Shown here piece by piece: positions 32,155-40,553 of a stretch of 64,000 bases of DNA. Positions within the stretch are counted from its first letter, which is position 1, and each line of letters begins with the position of its first letter. The notes below the pieces were generated by a model. The model saw only the letters and a program-made list of their open reading frames with translations. It ran no database searches and was not told the DNA's origin. The DNA lies in contig NZ_FOGD01000012.1 of assembly GCF_900111115.1 (NCBI RefSeq), positions 27,669-91,668 on the forward strand. Direction: 5' to 3'. The DNA comes from Giesbergeria anulus. GTDB taxonomy: Bacteria > Pseudomonadota > Gammaproteobacteria > Burkholderiales > Burkholderiaceae_C. Made by a program: the position numbers and the translations under genes.

Positions 32155-33381
32155 TTAATCTTTGGGGCGAAAGCCAATCTCTAGCGTTGGTGGCACCCGG
32201 CCATCGGTATCGCGGGGCAGGCTGTCGGTTTTTTGCAGGGCGCGCAGCACGGCGGTGTCCCAGGCTTTGTCACCGCTCGATTGCAGCAGCTTGGTGCCGA
32301 CAATGGTGCCGTCGGGGGCGGCACGCACTTCTACTACGGCACGGGGGTTACCCGCCACATCGTCGGGGTAAACGATATTGGGTTTGACCTTGGCTGCCAC
32401 CTTGCCACCATAACTGGCTGATGGCCCGCCAGCCCCTGCGCTGGCGTTGCCACGGCCGCCAGCCCCACTGCCACCGCCAGCGTTAGGGCCGCCGCTGTGT
32501 TTTGCATTGCCACTGGCATCGTCGCCACCGCTGGCACCCGCAAGGGCCTGCATACGGCGTAGGTTTTCTTGCCGTCTGGCCTCGGCGGCTTTAGCGTTGG
32601 CTTGCTCGATGGCTTCTTGTTTGCGCTGAGCTTCTTGCGCTTGGCGTTTTTTGTCTTCGGCCTGCTGTTTTTGTTTTTCTTGCTGCTCGCGCCGCTCTTG
32701 TTCGCGTTCTTTTTCGCGCTCCTTGTCTCTGGCGGCCTTTTGCGCTTTTTCTTCTTGTTCTGCTTTGGCAGCTTTTTCTTTTTGCAGGCGTTCTTTTTTC
32801 TCTTGCTCTAGTCGTTCTTTCTTTTCTTTTTCGGTGCGCTCTTTTTTTTCTTTGTCTAGGCGCTCTTGGCGCTCGGCTTCTTTGCGTTCTTTTTCTCGCT
32901 CTTTAGCTCGTTCTTTCTCACGCTCCTTCTCGCGTTCTTTGGCCCGCTCTTTTTCGCGCTCTAACTGGAGCTGGCGTTCTTTGTCTTTTTTCTCTTTTTC
33001 TAGGCGCTTTTTCTCGCGTTCAATGGCGATATCAGCGTCGCGGCTATCAGCTAAGGCTGCACGGGGGGGCGGCGGTGCTGGTGTAGGCAACGGTGGTGGC
33101 GTTGGGGCGGGAGGTGGTGGTGGCGCTTCTAGTGGAGCAGGTGGTGGTGGCGGTGCGGGGGGGGGCGGCGGCTCTGCCAGCGCGGGCGCTGCCTGTTGCG
33201 GCACGGCAGCCCAGAGTTCCGCTTGCACCGATCCACTGTCTTCTTCAGTGGCTTTCCAGTTCACCCCCCAGGTCAGGGCCCCTACCAGCACTGCATGGGC
33301 CAACACGGCCAAGGCAATGGCGCGTAAGCGTCCTGGCGGGCGTGGCGGGGTAAATTGGTCGCGGTCGTGGTGGCTGGGCAT
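32155..33381 (-). CDS. tolA: cell envelope integrity protein TolA
   Basis: Inner-membrane protein spanning the periplasm in the Tol-Pal system, which tightens the outer membrane during division. The 408 residues show a membrane helix (about 19-40), a proline-rich segment (about 68-105, mostly runs of P with A/L/E) and a very long charged K/E/R helix (about 112-275) made of near-repeats of EKERAKE and KKERLEKE. A Gly/Ser/Ala-rich linker follows (about 283-318). The C-terminal TolA/TonB-like domain (about 322-408) contains PNIVYPDDVAGNP and AVLRALQKTDSLP. It is last in the ybgC-tolQ-tolR-tolA train. tolB and pal do not follow. Confidence 0.92.
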   Translation of the reverse strand: MPSHHDRDQFTPPRPPGRLRAIALAVLAHAVLVGALTWGVNWKATEEDSGSVQAELWAAVPQQAAPALAEPPPPPAPPPPPAPLEAPPPPPAPTPPPLPTPAPPPPRAALADSRDADIAIEREKKRLEKEKKDKERQLQLEREKERAKEREKEREKERAKEREKERKEAERQERLDKEKKERTEKEKKERLEQEKKERLQKEKAAKAEQEEKAQKAARDKEREKEREQERREQQEKQKQQAEDKKRQAQEAQRKQEAIEQANAKAAEARRQENLRRMQALAGASGGDDASGNAKHSGGPNAGGGSGAGGRGNASAGAGGPSASYGGKVAAKVKPNIVYPDDVAGNPRAVVEVRAAPDGTIVGTKLLQSSGDKAWDTAVLRALQKTDSLPRDTDGRVPPTLEIGFRPKD

Positions 33382-33410
33382 GGCGGGCAGATAAAACGCA
33401 AACGCAGCGG

Positions 33411-33842
33411 TTAGCCGCCCTGTTTGACGGACAGCCCGACGCGCTGTACACCCGCCTTTTGCAGTGCGCTCATGGCTTTGACCACGGCCTCGTATGCCAC
33501 TGTTTTTTCAGCGGCAATGATGACGGCAGCTGTGCCATCGGGTTGGTTTTGTTGCCATTGCAGCGCCGCTTGGGCGGCCTCTTTTTCTGTCACCGTGCGG
33601 GTGTTGCCCTCGGTGGAGATTTGCAACAGGCCATCTTTGCCCACCACCACGGTGGCAAACTTGACCGGCTGTTTGTTGGCCTTGCCCACGGTAGGTACAT
33701 TGACCATGCCGGGTGTGAGCATGGGCGCTGTCACCATAAAGATGATGAGCAACACCAGCATCACATCAATAAAAGGCACCATGTTGATCTCGTTCATGGT
33801 GCGGCGGCCACGACCCCGACCGCGCGATGCAATAGAAGACAT
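33411..33842 (-). CDS. tolR: biopolymer transport protein TolR (ExbD family)
   Basis: Proton-channel partner of TolQ in the Tol-Pal machine. The 143 residues have one membrane helix (about 22-44: MVPFIDVMLVLLIIFMVTAP). Its aspartate near residue 26 is the proton-conducting residue of the ExbD/TolR family. A periplasmic domain follows (about 50-143), ending in KAGVQRVGLSVKQ. It lies 15 bases after tolQ and 29 before tolA. The N-terminus is Arg/Gly-rich (RGRGRGRR). Confidence 0.94.
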   Translation of the reverse strand: MSSIASRGRGRGRRTMNEINMVPFIDVMLVLLIIFMVTAPMLTPGMVNVPTVGKANKQPVKFATVVVGKDGLLQISTEGNTRTVTEKEAAQAALQWQQNQPDGTAAVIIAAEKTVAYEAVVKAMSALQKAGVQRVGLSVKQGG

Positions 33843-33857
33843 GATGCGTTCCTTGCC

Positions 33858-34562
33858 TCAGTGGCTTGAGGCCGATGTAGCCGACTGCGCACCCAAGTTG
33901 CGCTGCAAAATGTTAGAAAACTCTTCAATGAAGGTTTCTAATTGATTGCCTACCCGGTCGCAATCGTGGGCAAAACGGTTGTAGGCGATCACTGCCGGGA
34001 TGGCCGAAAACAGCCCAATAGCAGTGGCCACTAGCGCCTCAGCAATACCGGGTGCCACGGTGGCCAGCGTTACCTGCTCCATGCCAGCAAAGCCGGTAAA
34101 GGCGTGCATGATGCCCCACACCGTGCCAAACAGACCCACATAAGGCGATACCGAGGCTACGGAGCCTAGAAACGATAGGCTCGATTCGACCACGTCCATC
34201 TCGCGCTGAAAGCTCGCTCGCATGGCGCGGCGGGCACCATCGAGCAGCACACCCGGATCGACAATGCGGCGCTCACGCAACTTTTGAAACTCGCGCATAC
34301 CGCTGGCAAAAATGCGCTCCATCGGCCCCGCTTGCTTGGCATTTTGCGCTGCACTGGCATACAGATCGTTCAGGCTGCTGCCTGACCAGAACTCGCGCTC
34401 AAAATCTTCGTTCAGGCTTTTGACCCGCTTGAGGGCAAACAGCTTGCGGAAGATGGCCGCCCAGCTGGCAACCGACACCGTCAGCAGCAGCAGCATGACC
34501 AGCTGCACCACCCAACTGGCATGGAGCACCAGACTGAGGATGGACATGTCTTGGGAGTTCAT
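33858..34562 (-). CDS. tolQ: Tol-Pal system protein TolQ (MotA/ExbB family)
   Basis: Inner-membrane proton-channel component energising TolA. The start at 34562 (MNSQDMSILSLV) overlaps the ybgC stop (ATGA), which fixes it; the longer frame lies inside ybgC. The 234 residues have three membrane helices (about 15-38, 135-160, 170-195). Family motifs are visible in YVGLFGTVWGIMHAFTGF and ATAIGLFSAIPAVIAYNRF. A Glu/Arg-rich cytoplasmic loop separates helices 1 and 2. Confidence 0.95.
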   Translation of the reverse strand: MNSQDMSILSLVLHASWVVQLVMLLLLTVSVASWAAIFRKLFALKRVKSLNEDFEREFWSGSSLNDLYASAAQNAKQAGPMERIFASGMREFQKLRERRIVDPGVLLDGARRAMRASFQREMDVVESSLSFLGSVASVSPYVGLFGTVWGIMHAFTGFAGMEQVTLATVAPGIAEALVATAIGLFSAIPAVIAYNRFAHDCDRVGNQLETFIEEFSNILQRNLGAQSATSASSH

Positions 34563-34981
34563 GGTGATATTTTTTCCAGAAGGGAAGCGGGAATTCTGGT
34601 TGGGCGCAGCGTACTGGCATTGACCCAACCCAAACGCACCGTGGCTGCACTGAGCAGCCGGGCTGGTACATCGGGCTGGGGGGCTGGTAGCAAGGCTTCT
34701 TGCAACAAGGTGAGGGAGGCGCGCCCAGCCTGTTGGAGTCGCGAGGTCACGATAAGTTCATCATCAAGCCGTGCCGGGGCCAGGTAGCGCAACTGGGCCT
34801 CGGTGAGCACAAACATACCACCGCTTTGTTCACGCAGCGCCTGCTGGCCAATACCCAGCGCACGCAGCCATTCGGTGCGCGCACGTTCAAAGAACTTGAG
34901 GTAATTGGCATGGAACACGATGCCGCCTGCATCGGTGTCTTCCCAGTAGATGCGGATGGGAAGCTGAAATGCCGTGCTCAT
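34559..34981 (-). CDS. ybgC: Tol-Pal-associated acyl-CoA thioesterase
   Basis: Hotdog-fold thioesterase commonly heading the tol-pal operon; homologues hydrolyse short- or long-chain acyl-CoA or act with acyl carrier protein. The 140 residues carry the 4HBT active-site motif YWEDTDAGGIVFHANYLKFF (catalytic Asp about residue 17). Its stop overlaps the tolQ start by 4 bases. It starts 13 bases after the aminotransferase stop, so it lies in the same transcription unit. Confidence 0.94.
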   Translation of the reverse strand: MSTAFQLPIRIYWEDTDAGGIVFHANYLKFFERARTEWLRALGIGQQALREQSGGMFVLTEAQLRYLAPARLDDELIVTSRLQQAGRASLTLLQEALLPAPQPDVPARLLSAATVRLGWVNASTLRPTRIPASLLEKISP

Positions 34982-34994
34982 GGTGTGTGCTGCC

Positions 34995-36179
34995 TTAACC
35001 TAGCAGGGCGCGCAAGCGTGCCACCGACTCTTGCAACTGAGCCATGGAGTTGGCGGTAGAAAAGCGCACAAAACGTTGTGTTTCGGCGTTGCCAAAGTCG
35101 CGCCCCGGTGTGATCGCCAGGTGGGCGCGCTGCATGAGGGCGTAGGCAAAATCCCAACTGCCGCGCACGCCCAGTTTGTGCGCAGCATCGGTGCAGTCGG
35201 CCCACGCATAGAAGGCCCCATCGGGCACCACAGGCACGGGCAGGCCCAAGGACTCCAGCGCCGGAATGAAATAATCGCGCCGCTCCTTGAACTGCGCCCG
35301 GCGGTGCTCGTACTCTTGCAGGCTTTCTGGCTCAAAGCAGGCCAGCGCCGCATGTTGCGACACGGTGTTGGCACAAATAAACAGGTTTTGCGCCAGTCGC
35401 TCTACCACGGGCACCAGTACTTCAGGCACCACCATCCAGCCCAAGCGCCAGCCGGTCATGTTGAAGTATTTGCTAAAGCTGTTGATGCTGATGATGTTAT
35501 CGTCAATGGCTAAGGCGGTTTGGCCGAAAGCATCGTCGTGGCTCAGGCCCAGATAGATTTCATCAATTAAAGTGATGCCACCGTGCTCTTGCACCACGCC
35601 GTGGATGCGGCGCAACTCATCGGGGGCAATGGAGGTGCCGGTGGGGTTAGAGGGCGAGGCCAGCAGCACGCCGCGCGTGCGCTCGTTCCAAGCGGCACGC
35701 ACCTTGTCGGCACTGAGCTGGTAGCGCTCGGCAGCGGTGGTGGGGATGAGCACGGCCCGGCCTTCGGCGGCACTGACAAAATGCCGGTTACAAGGGTAGC
35801 TGGGGTCGGGCATCAGCACTTCGTCACCGGGGTCGAGCAAGGCGAGGCAAGCCAGTTGCAGCGCTGCTGAGGCCCCCGCCGTGACCACAATGCGCCGTGC
35901 GGGCACGGCCACGCCAAAGCGCTGCGCATACCAGCCGCTGATGCGCTCGCGCAGCGCATCTAAGCCCAAGGACGGGGTGTATTGCGTGCGACCATCGCGG
36001 ATGGCGCGCAGGCCCGCTTCTTGTACCAGTGGTGGCGCAGTGAAATCAGGCTCGCCAATGTTGAGAAAGACCATTGGCTGTTGGCTGTGTGCGACCTCTG
36101 CCGCCAAAGCGTGAGCCGCCTTGGCGACCTCCATCACATAAAACGGCTCAATGCGCTGGGCGCGGGAGGATATTTTCAT
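34995..36179 (-). CDS. PLP-dependent aminotransferase class I/II
   Basis: Fold-type I aminotransferase of the aspartate-aminotransferase superfamily. The 394 residues show the N-terminal [10 protein letters not shown], the PLP-phosphate-binding [11 protein letters not shown] (about 100-110), [11 protein letters not shown] (about 175-185) and the PLP lysine in [18 protein letters not shown] (about Lys233). The substrate-carboxylate arginine is in [10 protein letters not shown]. The substrate amino acid cannot be assigned. Its start overlaps the nusB stop (36176-36179), so it is translationally coupled into the ribBX-ribH-nusB-ybgC-tol train. Confidence 0.9.
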   Translation of the reverse strand: MKISSRAQRIEPFYVMEVAKAAHALAAEVAHSQQPMVFLNIGEPDFTAPPLVQEAGLRAIRDGRTQYTPSLGLDALRERISGWYAQRFGVAVPARRIVVTAGASAALQLACLALLDPGDEVLMPDPSYPCNRHFVSAAEGRAVLIPTTAAERYQLSADKVRAAWNERTRGVLLASPSNPTGTSIAPDELRRIHGVVQEHGGITLIDEIYLGLSHDDAFGQTALAIDDNIISINSFSKYFNMTGWRLGWMVVPEVLVPVVERLAQNLFICANTVSQHAALACFEPESLQEYEHRRAQFKERRDYFIPALESLGLPVPVVPDGAFYAWADCTDAAHKLGVRGSWDFAYALMQRAHLAITPGRDFGNAETQRFVRFSTANSMAQLQESVARLRALLG

Positions 36180-36673
36180 CGGCCTTGGTCTGCCGCCACT
36201 TCGGCAGCACGCAGTTGTGGAGCCAGTCCCCCCAGTACGCCATTAACGTACTTGTGGCCGTCGGTGCCGCCAAACTCTTTGGCTAGCTCAATACATTCAT
36301 TGAGCACCACGCGCCAAGGCACATCGGCGCAGTGCTGGAACTCGAATGCGCCAATCCACATGGCGGCGTGCTCAATGGGCGAGATTTCGGCCAACTTGCG
36401 GTCAAGCAAGGGCGTAATCAAGGCGTCCAGATCGGCAGCGGTGTTGATGCAGCCGTGCAGCACAGCACTGTAGTGCGCTGCATCTGCTTTGTGAAAGCCC
36501 GACAGGTCGCGGGTGAAGGCGTCAATGGCTTCAGCGGAGTTGCCGCCCACCAAGTGTTGGTACAGGGCTTGCAGGACAAATTCACGCGCCCGGCTGCGGC
36601 CCGACTTGGAGGTGGTCTTGCGTGCGCCGGGGCCAGTGCGGCTGGGCCGTAGGGTGTTGGTGGGTTCGCTCAT
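36176..36673 (-). CDS. nusB: transcription antitermination factor NusB
   Basis: Binds boxA RNA with NusE (S10) to promote antitermination in rRNA operons. The 165 residues have a basic N-terminal extension (about 1-25) and the helical core starting [20 protein letters not shown]. The conserved C-terminal half contains [20 protein letters not shown] and [10 protein letters not shown]. It overlaps ribH upstream by 4 bases and the aminotransferase downstream by 4 bases, the usual ribH-nusB neighbourhood. Confidence 0.95.
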   Translation of the reverse strand: MSEPTNTLRPSRTGPGARKTTSKSGRSRAREFVLQALYQHLVGGNSAEAIDAFTRDLSGFHKADAAHYSAVLHGCINTAADLDALITPLLDRKLAEISPIEHAAMWIGAFEFQHCADVPWRVVLNECIELAKEFGGTDGHKYVNGVLGGLAPQLRAAEVAADQGR

Positions 36674-37134
36674 GCCAAACTCTCCAGCAAACAGGCCATC
36701 TCTACCGCGACGCGGGCAGCATCTGCGCCTTTTTCGGTTTGGCGGGCGATGGCTTGTTCTAGGTTCTCGGTGGTTAGGATGGCATTGGCAATGGGCAGGT
36801 GGTAGTCTTGTGACACGCGGGTCACACCGGCGCCGGACTCATTGGCTACCAACTCAAAGTGGTAGGTTTCGCCGCGGATGATGCAGCCCAAAGCAATCAG
36901 GGCATCAAACTCTTCGCGGTCGGCCAAGGCCTGCAAGGCCAAGGGCACTTCTAGCGCACCGGGCACCAAGACATGGGTGATGTTTTCTTCTGCCACGCCC
37001 AGCGCCAGCAGTTCGGTGCGGCAAGCTGCTGCAAGGGCGTTGGTGATGCCCTCATTGAAGCGTGCTTGCACGATACCAATGTGCAGCTTGCTGCCGTCCA
37101 GCCGGGGTGCGGCACCTTTATCTGCGTTCAACAT
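36670..37134 (-). CDS. ribH: 6,7-dimethyl-8-ribityllumazine synthase
   Basis: Penultimate step of riboflavin synthesis, joining the ribityl-aminouracil with dihydroxybutanone phosphate. The 154 residues match the family. Visible motifs are [14 protein letters not shown] (substrate-binding Phe), [28 protein letters not shown] (catalytic His about 90) and the C-terminal [14 protein letters not shown]. It starts 3 bases after the ribBX stop and overlaps nusB by 4 bases. Confidence 0.96.
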   Translation of the reverse strand: MLNADKGAAPRLDGSKLHIGIVQARFNEGITNALAAACRTELLALGVAEENITHVLVPGALEVPLALQALADREEFDALIALGCIIRGETYHFELVANESGAGVTRVSQDYHLPIANAILTTENLEQAIARQTEKGADAARVAVEMACLLESLA

Positions 37135-37137
37135 GGT

Positions 37138-38259
37138 TTATTCCTTGGGGATGTAGCCGGTGATTTCGAGGCCGTAGCCGGTCATGCTGGGCAAGCGCCG
37201 AGGCTGGCCCATGAGTTTCATTTTGTGGACGCCGCATTCGCGCAGAATTTGTGCGCCAACGCCGTAGGTGCGCAAATCCATGCGTCCGCGTTCTGGGGCG
37301 TGGGCCGAGCGCGCTGTGCCTTCAAATTGGGACAGCAGTTGGCTAGCGCTTTCGCCGCAGTTGAGTAGCACGGCTACCCCCTTGCCTTGTTGGTCGAGGT
37401 AGGCCAAGCTGGTATCCAAGCCCCACGAGTGCATGGCGCGATTGACTTCGAGCGCATCGAGTACCGACAGTGGCTCGTGTACGCGCACCGGCACTACATC
37501 ATTGGCATCCCACTGGCCCTTGACCAAGGCCAGATGCACGGCTTGGCTGGGTTTGTCGCGGTAGGCATGGGCGGTGAACTCGCCAAAGGCGGTTTGCAGG
37601 GTGCGGGTGCCTACCTTTTCTACCAGCGATTCGTTGCGGCTGCGGTATTCGATCAGATCAGCAATGGTGCCAATTTTGAGGCCGTGTTCAGCGGCAAACA
37701 GCTGCAAATCGGGAAGACGGGCCATGGTGCCATCGTCTTTCATGATCTCGCAAATCACGGCGCTGGGGCTGCAACCGGCCATCAGCGACAAGTCGCATCC
37801 GGCTTCGGTGTGGCCTGCGCGCATCAGTACGCCGCCATCGACTGCCTGCAAGGGGAAGATATGGCCCGGCTGCACTAAATCAGTGGGCTGGCTGTTCTTG
37901 GCGACGGCCACTTGCACAGTGCGGGCACGGTCGGCAGCGGAGATGCCGGTGGTCACGCCTTCAGCCGCTTCAATCGACACCGTAAAGGCGGTGCTGTAGA
38001 CCGTGCCATTGCGCGCCGCCATCGGGGGCAGCTTGAGGAACTCGCAGCGCTCGCGGGTGAGCGTCAGGCAGATCAGGCCACGGCCAAAGCGGGCCATAAA
38101 GTTGATGGCTTCGGGCGTGACGTGGTCGGACGCCAGTACCAAATCGCCTTCGTTTTCGCGGTCTTCTTCATCAACCAAAATAACCATGCGCCCAGCGCGC
38201 ATTTCGGCCACGATATCTTGCACCGGCGAGATCGGTACGGGGCTTAGGGGGGTGTTCAT
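37138..38259 (-). CDS. ribBX: 3,4-dihydroxy-2-butanone-4-phosphate synthase with degenerate GTP cyclohydrolase II-like domain (RibBX)
   Basis: Makes dihydroxybutanone phosphate from ribulose 5-phosphate for riboflavin synthesis. The start at 38259 ([10 protein letters not shown]) precedes the RibB domain (about 10-210), which is intact: [33 protein letters not shown] and [11 protein letters not shown]. The C-terminal domain (about 215-373) keeps the GTP cyclohydrolase II fold outline ([15 protein letters not shown]) but lacks the zinc-binding Cys cluster and catalytic motif that should follow VPVRVHEP; the segment reads [20 protein letters not shown] instead. It is therefore probably inactive as RibA. 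Such RibBX variants are known in Proteobacteria. No FMN riboswitch is seen upstream. Confidence 0.92.
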   Translation of the reverse strand: MNTPLSPVPISPVQDIVAEMRAGRMVILVDEEDRENEGDLVLASDHVTPEAINFMARFGRGLICLTLTRERCEFLKLPPMAARNGTVYSTAFTVSIEAAEGVTTGISAADRARTVQVAVAKNSQPTDLVQPGHIFPLQAVDGGVLMRAGHTEAGCDLSLMAGCSPSAVICEIMKDDGTMARLPDLQLFAAEHGLKIGTIADLIEYRSRNESLVEKVGTRTLQTAFGEFTAHAYRDKPSQAVHLALVKGQWDANDVVPVRVHEPLSVLDALEVNRAMHSWGLDTSLAYLDQQGKGVAVLLNCGESASQLLSQFEGTARSAHAPERGRMDLRTYGVGAQILRECGVHKMKLMGQPRRLPSMTGYGLEITGYIPKE

Positions 38260-38476
38260 GGGGGGCTTTCGTTCGTAGGCCGCAGCTTGGGGCGCAGTGC
38301 AGCGCAAGCCCCTGGTGCTGGCGCTGGGGCTAAGTTGGCCCCAAGATCGCCCCAAAGAACATGCGATGCGGCGCCGCCGCACGGTGGACTAGCACTGTTT
38401 GCACAGGCCAGCCCAAAAAGGGAAGATTCTAGCGCTGCGTGCGATAGCGTGGCATAGCAGGCGTGGCGATGGCCGT

Positions 38477-38782
38477 TTAGATGGCGGACATTTCTAGCAC
38501 TACATCCGACAGCGGGTGCGCCACGCACGGCAGAACGTAACCGCTGGCGCGCTCTTCGGGGGTCAGGCCGGGCCAGTCAATGGCGTAGCGCACTTGGCCC
38601 TCCGCCAGTAGGCCGATGCAGCTGCGGCAGCTACCGTTGCGGCAGGAGCTGGGCCAGTCAATACCGCCTTGCTCTAGCGACACCAGCAGTGGCTGTTCGG
38701 GCCAAGCGTCGCATTGCTGGCCGTCTGGGGTGGTGCGGGCCAGAAAAAAGGGAATAGCGGGGGGCGTGGCGGGGTGGGACAT
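38477..38782 (-). CDS. plant-type [2Fe-2S] ferredoxin
   Basis: Small electron carrier of 101 residues. The cluster ligands follow the plant-type pattern C-x4-C-x2-C ... C: Cys47, Cys52 and Cys55 in SCRNGSCRSCIG, and Cys86 in VLPCVAHP. No oxidoreductase gene is adjacent, so its partner is unknown. It lies 217 bases upstream of ribBX on the same strand; that gap has two GC-rich hairpins but no clear riboswitch. It diverges from gshA. Confidence 0.88.
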   Translation of the reverse strand: MSHPATPPAIPFFLARTTPDGQQCDAWPEQPLLVSLEQGGIDWPSSCRNGSCRSCIGLLAEGQVRYAIDWPGLTPEERASGYVLPCVAHPLSDVVLEMSAI

Positions 38783-38869
38783 GGTGCGGCGTTGCCTAAA
38801 AAATAGGCGTTTTGTAGGGGTTCTTTAAAAATCAATCAGTTAGATTGAAGTTGGGGGTGTTTTCTAGAG

Positions 38870-38915
38870 TTATCCACAGAATTATCCAGTGAATTGAGGG
38901 ATAACTCAGGGATAA
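38870..38915. promoter_or_regulatory. cluster of DnaA-box-like sites upstream of gshA
   Basis: Four TTATCC motifs lie within 46 bases. TTATCCACA (38870-38878) is a perfect DnaA box, TTATCCAGT (38882-38890) is similar, and TTATCCCTC (38896-38904) and TTATCCCTG (38907-38915) lie on the minus strand. The site is in the ferredoxin-gshA intergenic region. It could bind DnaA and modulate these genes, or be chance AT-rich sequence; no other origin features are present. Confidence 0.4.
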
Positions 38916-39014
38916 CCCGGAAAGGCTGGGGTTGGTAAGGCATCTCAGCCAAGGCGGCAGCGGGGCGGCCCAGACGTGCTAAGTTCTACCCATCGTTAGA
39001 TGGATACTGAGAAC

Positions 39015-40544
39015 ATGAGCACATTACAAGAACGCCTCCGCCAGCAATCTTCTGCACGTTTAACCGGCATCCGTCGGGGTATCGAAAAAGAGGGCCTGCG
39101 CGTGCTGCCCTCTGGTGGGTTGGCCTTAACACCGCACCCGCTAGCGTTGGGGGCCGCCCTGACGCATCCACACATCACTACCGACTACAGCGAGTCCCAA
39201 ATTGAGTTGATTACGGGTGCCCACTTGGGTGTGCAAGATTGTTTGGACGAACTGACCCAAATACACCAGTTTGTGCTGCGCACCTTGCAAGCCCAAGGGG
39301 GAGAGACGCTCTGGGTATCGAGTATGCCGTGCGGGCTGCCCACCGATGAGACCATTCCGCTGGCGCGCTTTGGTAGCTCCAACGTGGGCCGGGCCAAAAG
39401 TGTGTACCGCATGGGGCTAGGCCACCGCTATGGCCGCCGGATGCAAACCATTTCGGGGCTGCATTACAACTGGTCTTTGCCGGGGGTGAGCAGCGAGGAT
39501 TATTTTGCGCTGATTCGCAATTTCCGCCGCCATGCCTTTGTGCTGCTCTATCTGTTTGGTGCCTCACCTGCTTTGTGTCCGTGTTTTGTGCAGGGGCGTG
39601 AGCACCGCCTACAAGCCTTGGGCGATGCGGGGCAATCTTTGTACCTGCCCTACGCCACTTCTTTGCGCATGGGGCGCTTGGGCTACCAAAGCGATGCGCA
39701 GGCATCTTTGGCGGTGAGCTACAACGGGCTGGAGGGCTATGCCAACAGCCTGCACGAGGCCTTAACCCAACCCTACCCTGCCTATGAGGCCGTGGGTGTG
39801 CGCAATCCGGGGGGTGACTACAACCAACTGGGCACCAGCTTGCTACAGATTGAGAACGAGTTTTACGGCACCATCCGGCCCAAGCGCACCGGGCGCACCG
39901 GCGAGCGCCCACTGCATGCTTTGCGCGAGCGCGGTGTCGAATATGTTGAAGTGCGGCTGATGGACCTCGATCCGTTTGAGCCGGTAGGCATTGCCGCGCC
40001 CACGATGCGTTTTCTGGATATCTTTTTGCTCCATTGCCTGCTTACCGACAGCCCGCCTGACACCCCAGACGAGATTGAGCAGCTCAAGCGCAACCAGCAC
40101 CGCACCGCCGAACAGGGGCGCACGCCGGGCTTGCTGCTGGAGCGCATGGGCGAGCAGGTCAGCTTGAGCGATTGGGCGGCTGAAATTTTGGCTGAATGTG
40201 TGCCGGTGGCCGAGGCGCTGGACGCTGCCCAGAGCACGCAGGATTACAGCGCTGCGCTGGCTGCGGCGCGCACACGCTTGACGACGCCGGAACAAACGCC
40301 CTCGGCACGGGTGCTCGAGAGCATGGCCCAAGTGGCAGACCATAGTTTTAGTGCCTTTGCCTTGCAGCAATCGCTGTTAGCGCACGATACCGTGCTGGCG
40401 CTGCCTTGGAGCGCAGCGCAACAGGCAAATTTTGAGACCTTGGCCGCCCAATCGCTGGCCGCACAAAAAGCGCTAGAAGCCGCCGATACCCTGCCTTTTG
40501 AGGCATGGCGTCAGCGTTACATGGACCCCAGCGAATTGGGTTGA
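39015..40544 (+). CDS. gshA: glutamate-cysteine ligase
   Basis: ATP-dependent first step of glutathione synthesis. The ATG at 39015 (MSTLQERLRQ) has GAGA a few bases upstream; an in-frame ATG at 39000 would add five residues. The 509 residues match the gamma-proteobacterial type 1 GshA family. Landmarks are GIEKEGLRVLPSGGLA near the N-terminus, TTDYSESQIELITG, the region HYNWSLP, and EYVEVRLMDLDPFEPVG (about 310). It converges on the HD-GYP gene with 9 bases between stops. The glutathione-dependent formaldehyde dehydrogenase upstream in the window is a consumer of its pathway product. Confidence 0.94.
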   Translation: MSTLQERLRQQSSARLTGIRRGIEKEGLRVLPSGGLALTPHPLALGAALTHPHITTDYSESQIELITGAHLGVQDCLDELTQIHQFVLRTLQAQGGETLWVSSMPCGLPTDETIPLARFGSSNVGRAKSVYRMGLGHRYGRRMQTISGLHYNWSLPGVSSEDYFALIRNFRRHAFVLLYLFGASPALCPCFVQGREHRLQALGDAGQSLYLPYATSLRMGRLGYQSDAQASLAVSYNGLEGYANSLHEALTQPYPAYEAVGVRNPGGDYNQLGTSLLQIENEFYGTIRPKRTGRTGERPLHALRERGVEYVEVRLMDLDPFEPVGIAAPTMRFLDIFLLHCLLTDSPPDTPDEIEQLKRNQHRTAEQGRTPGLLLERMGEQVSLSDWAAEILAECVPVAEALDAAQSTQDYSAALAAARTRLTTPEQTPSARVLESMAQVADHSFSAFALQQSLLAHDTVLALPWSAAQQANFETLAAQSLAAQKALEAADTLPFEAWRQRYMDPSELG

Positions 40545-40553
40545 ACCGGCAGC

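Noticed and set aside
38260..38476. Possible FMN riboswitch upstream of ribBX
   Set aside because: The conserved FMN-element segments (GGGTGAAATTCCC-like and CCGGCGGT-like) were looked for on the minus strand and not found; only simple GC-rich hairpins are present.
38783..38999. Replication origin at the DnaA-box cluster
   Set aside because: No dnaA, dnaN, gidA or parAB nearby and no extended AT-rich unwinding region; only four short sites.
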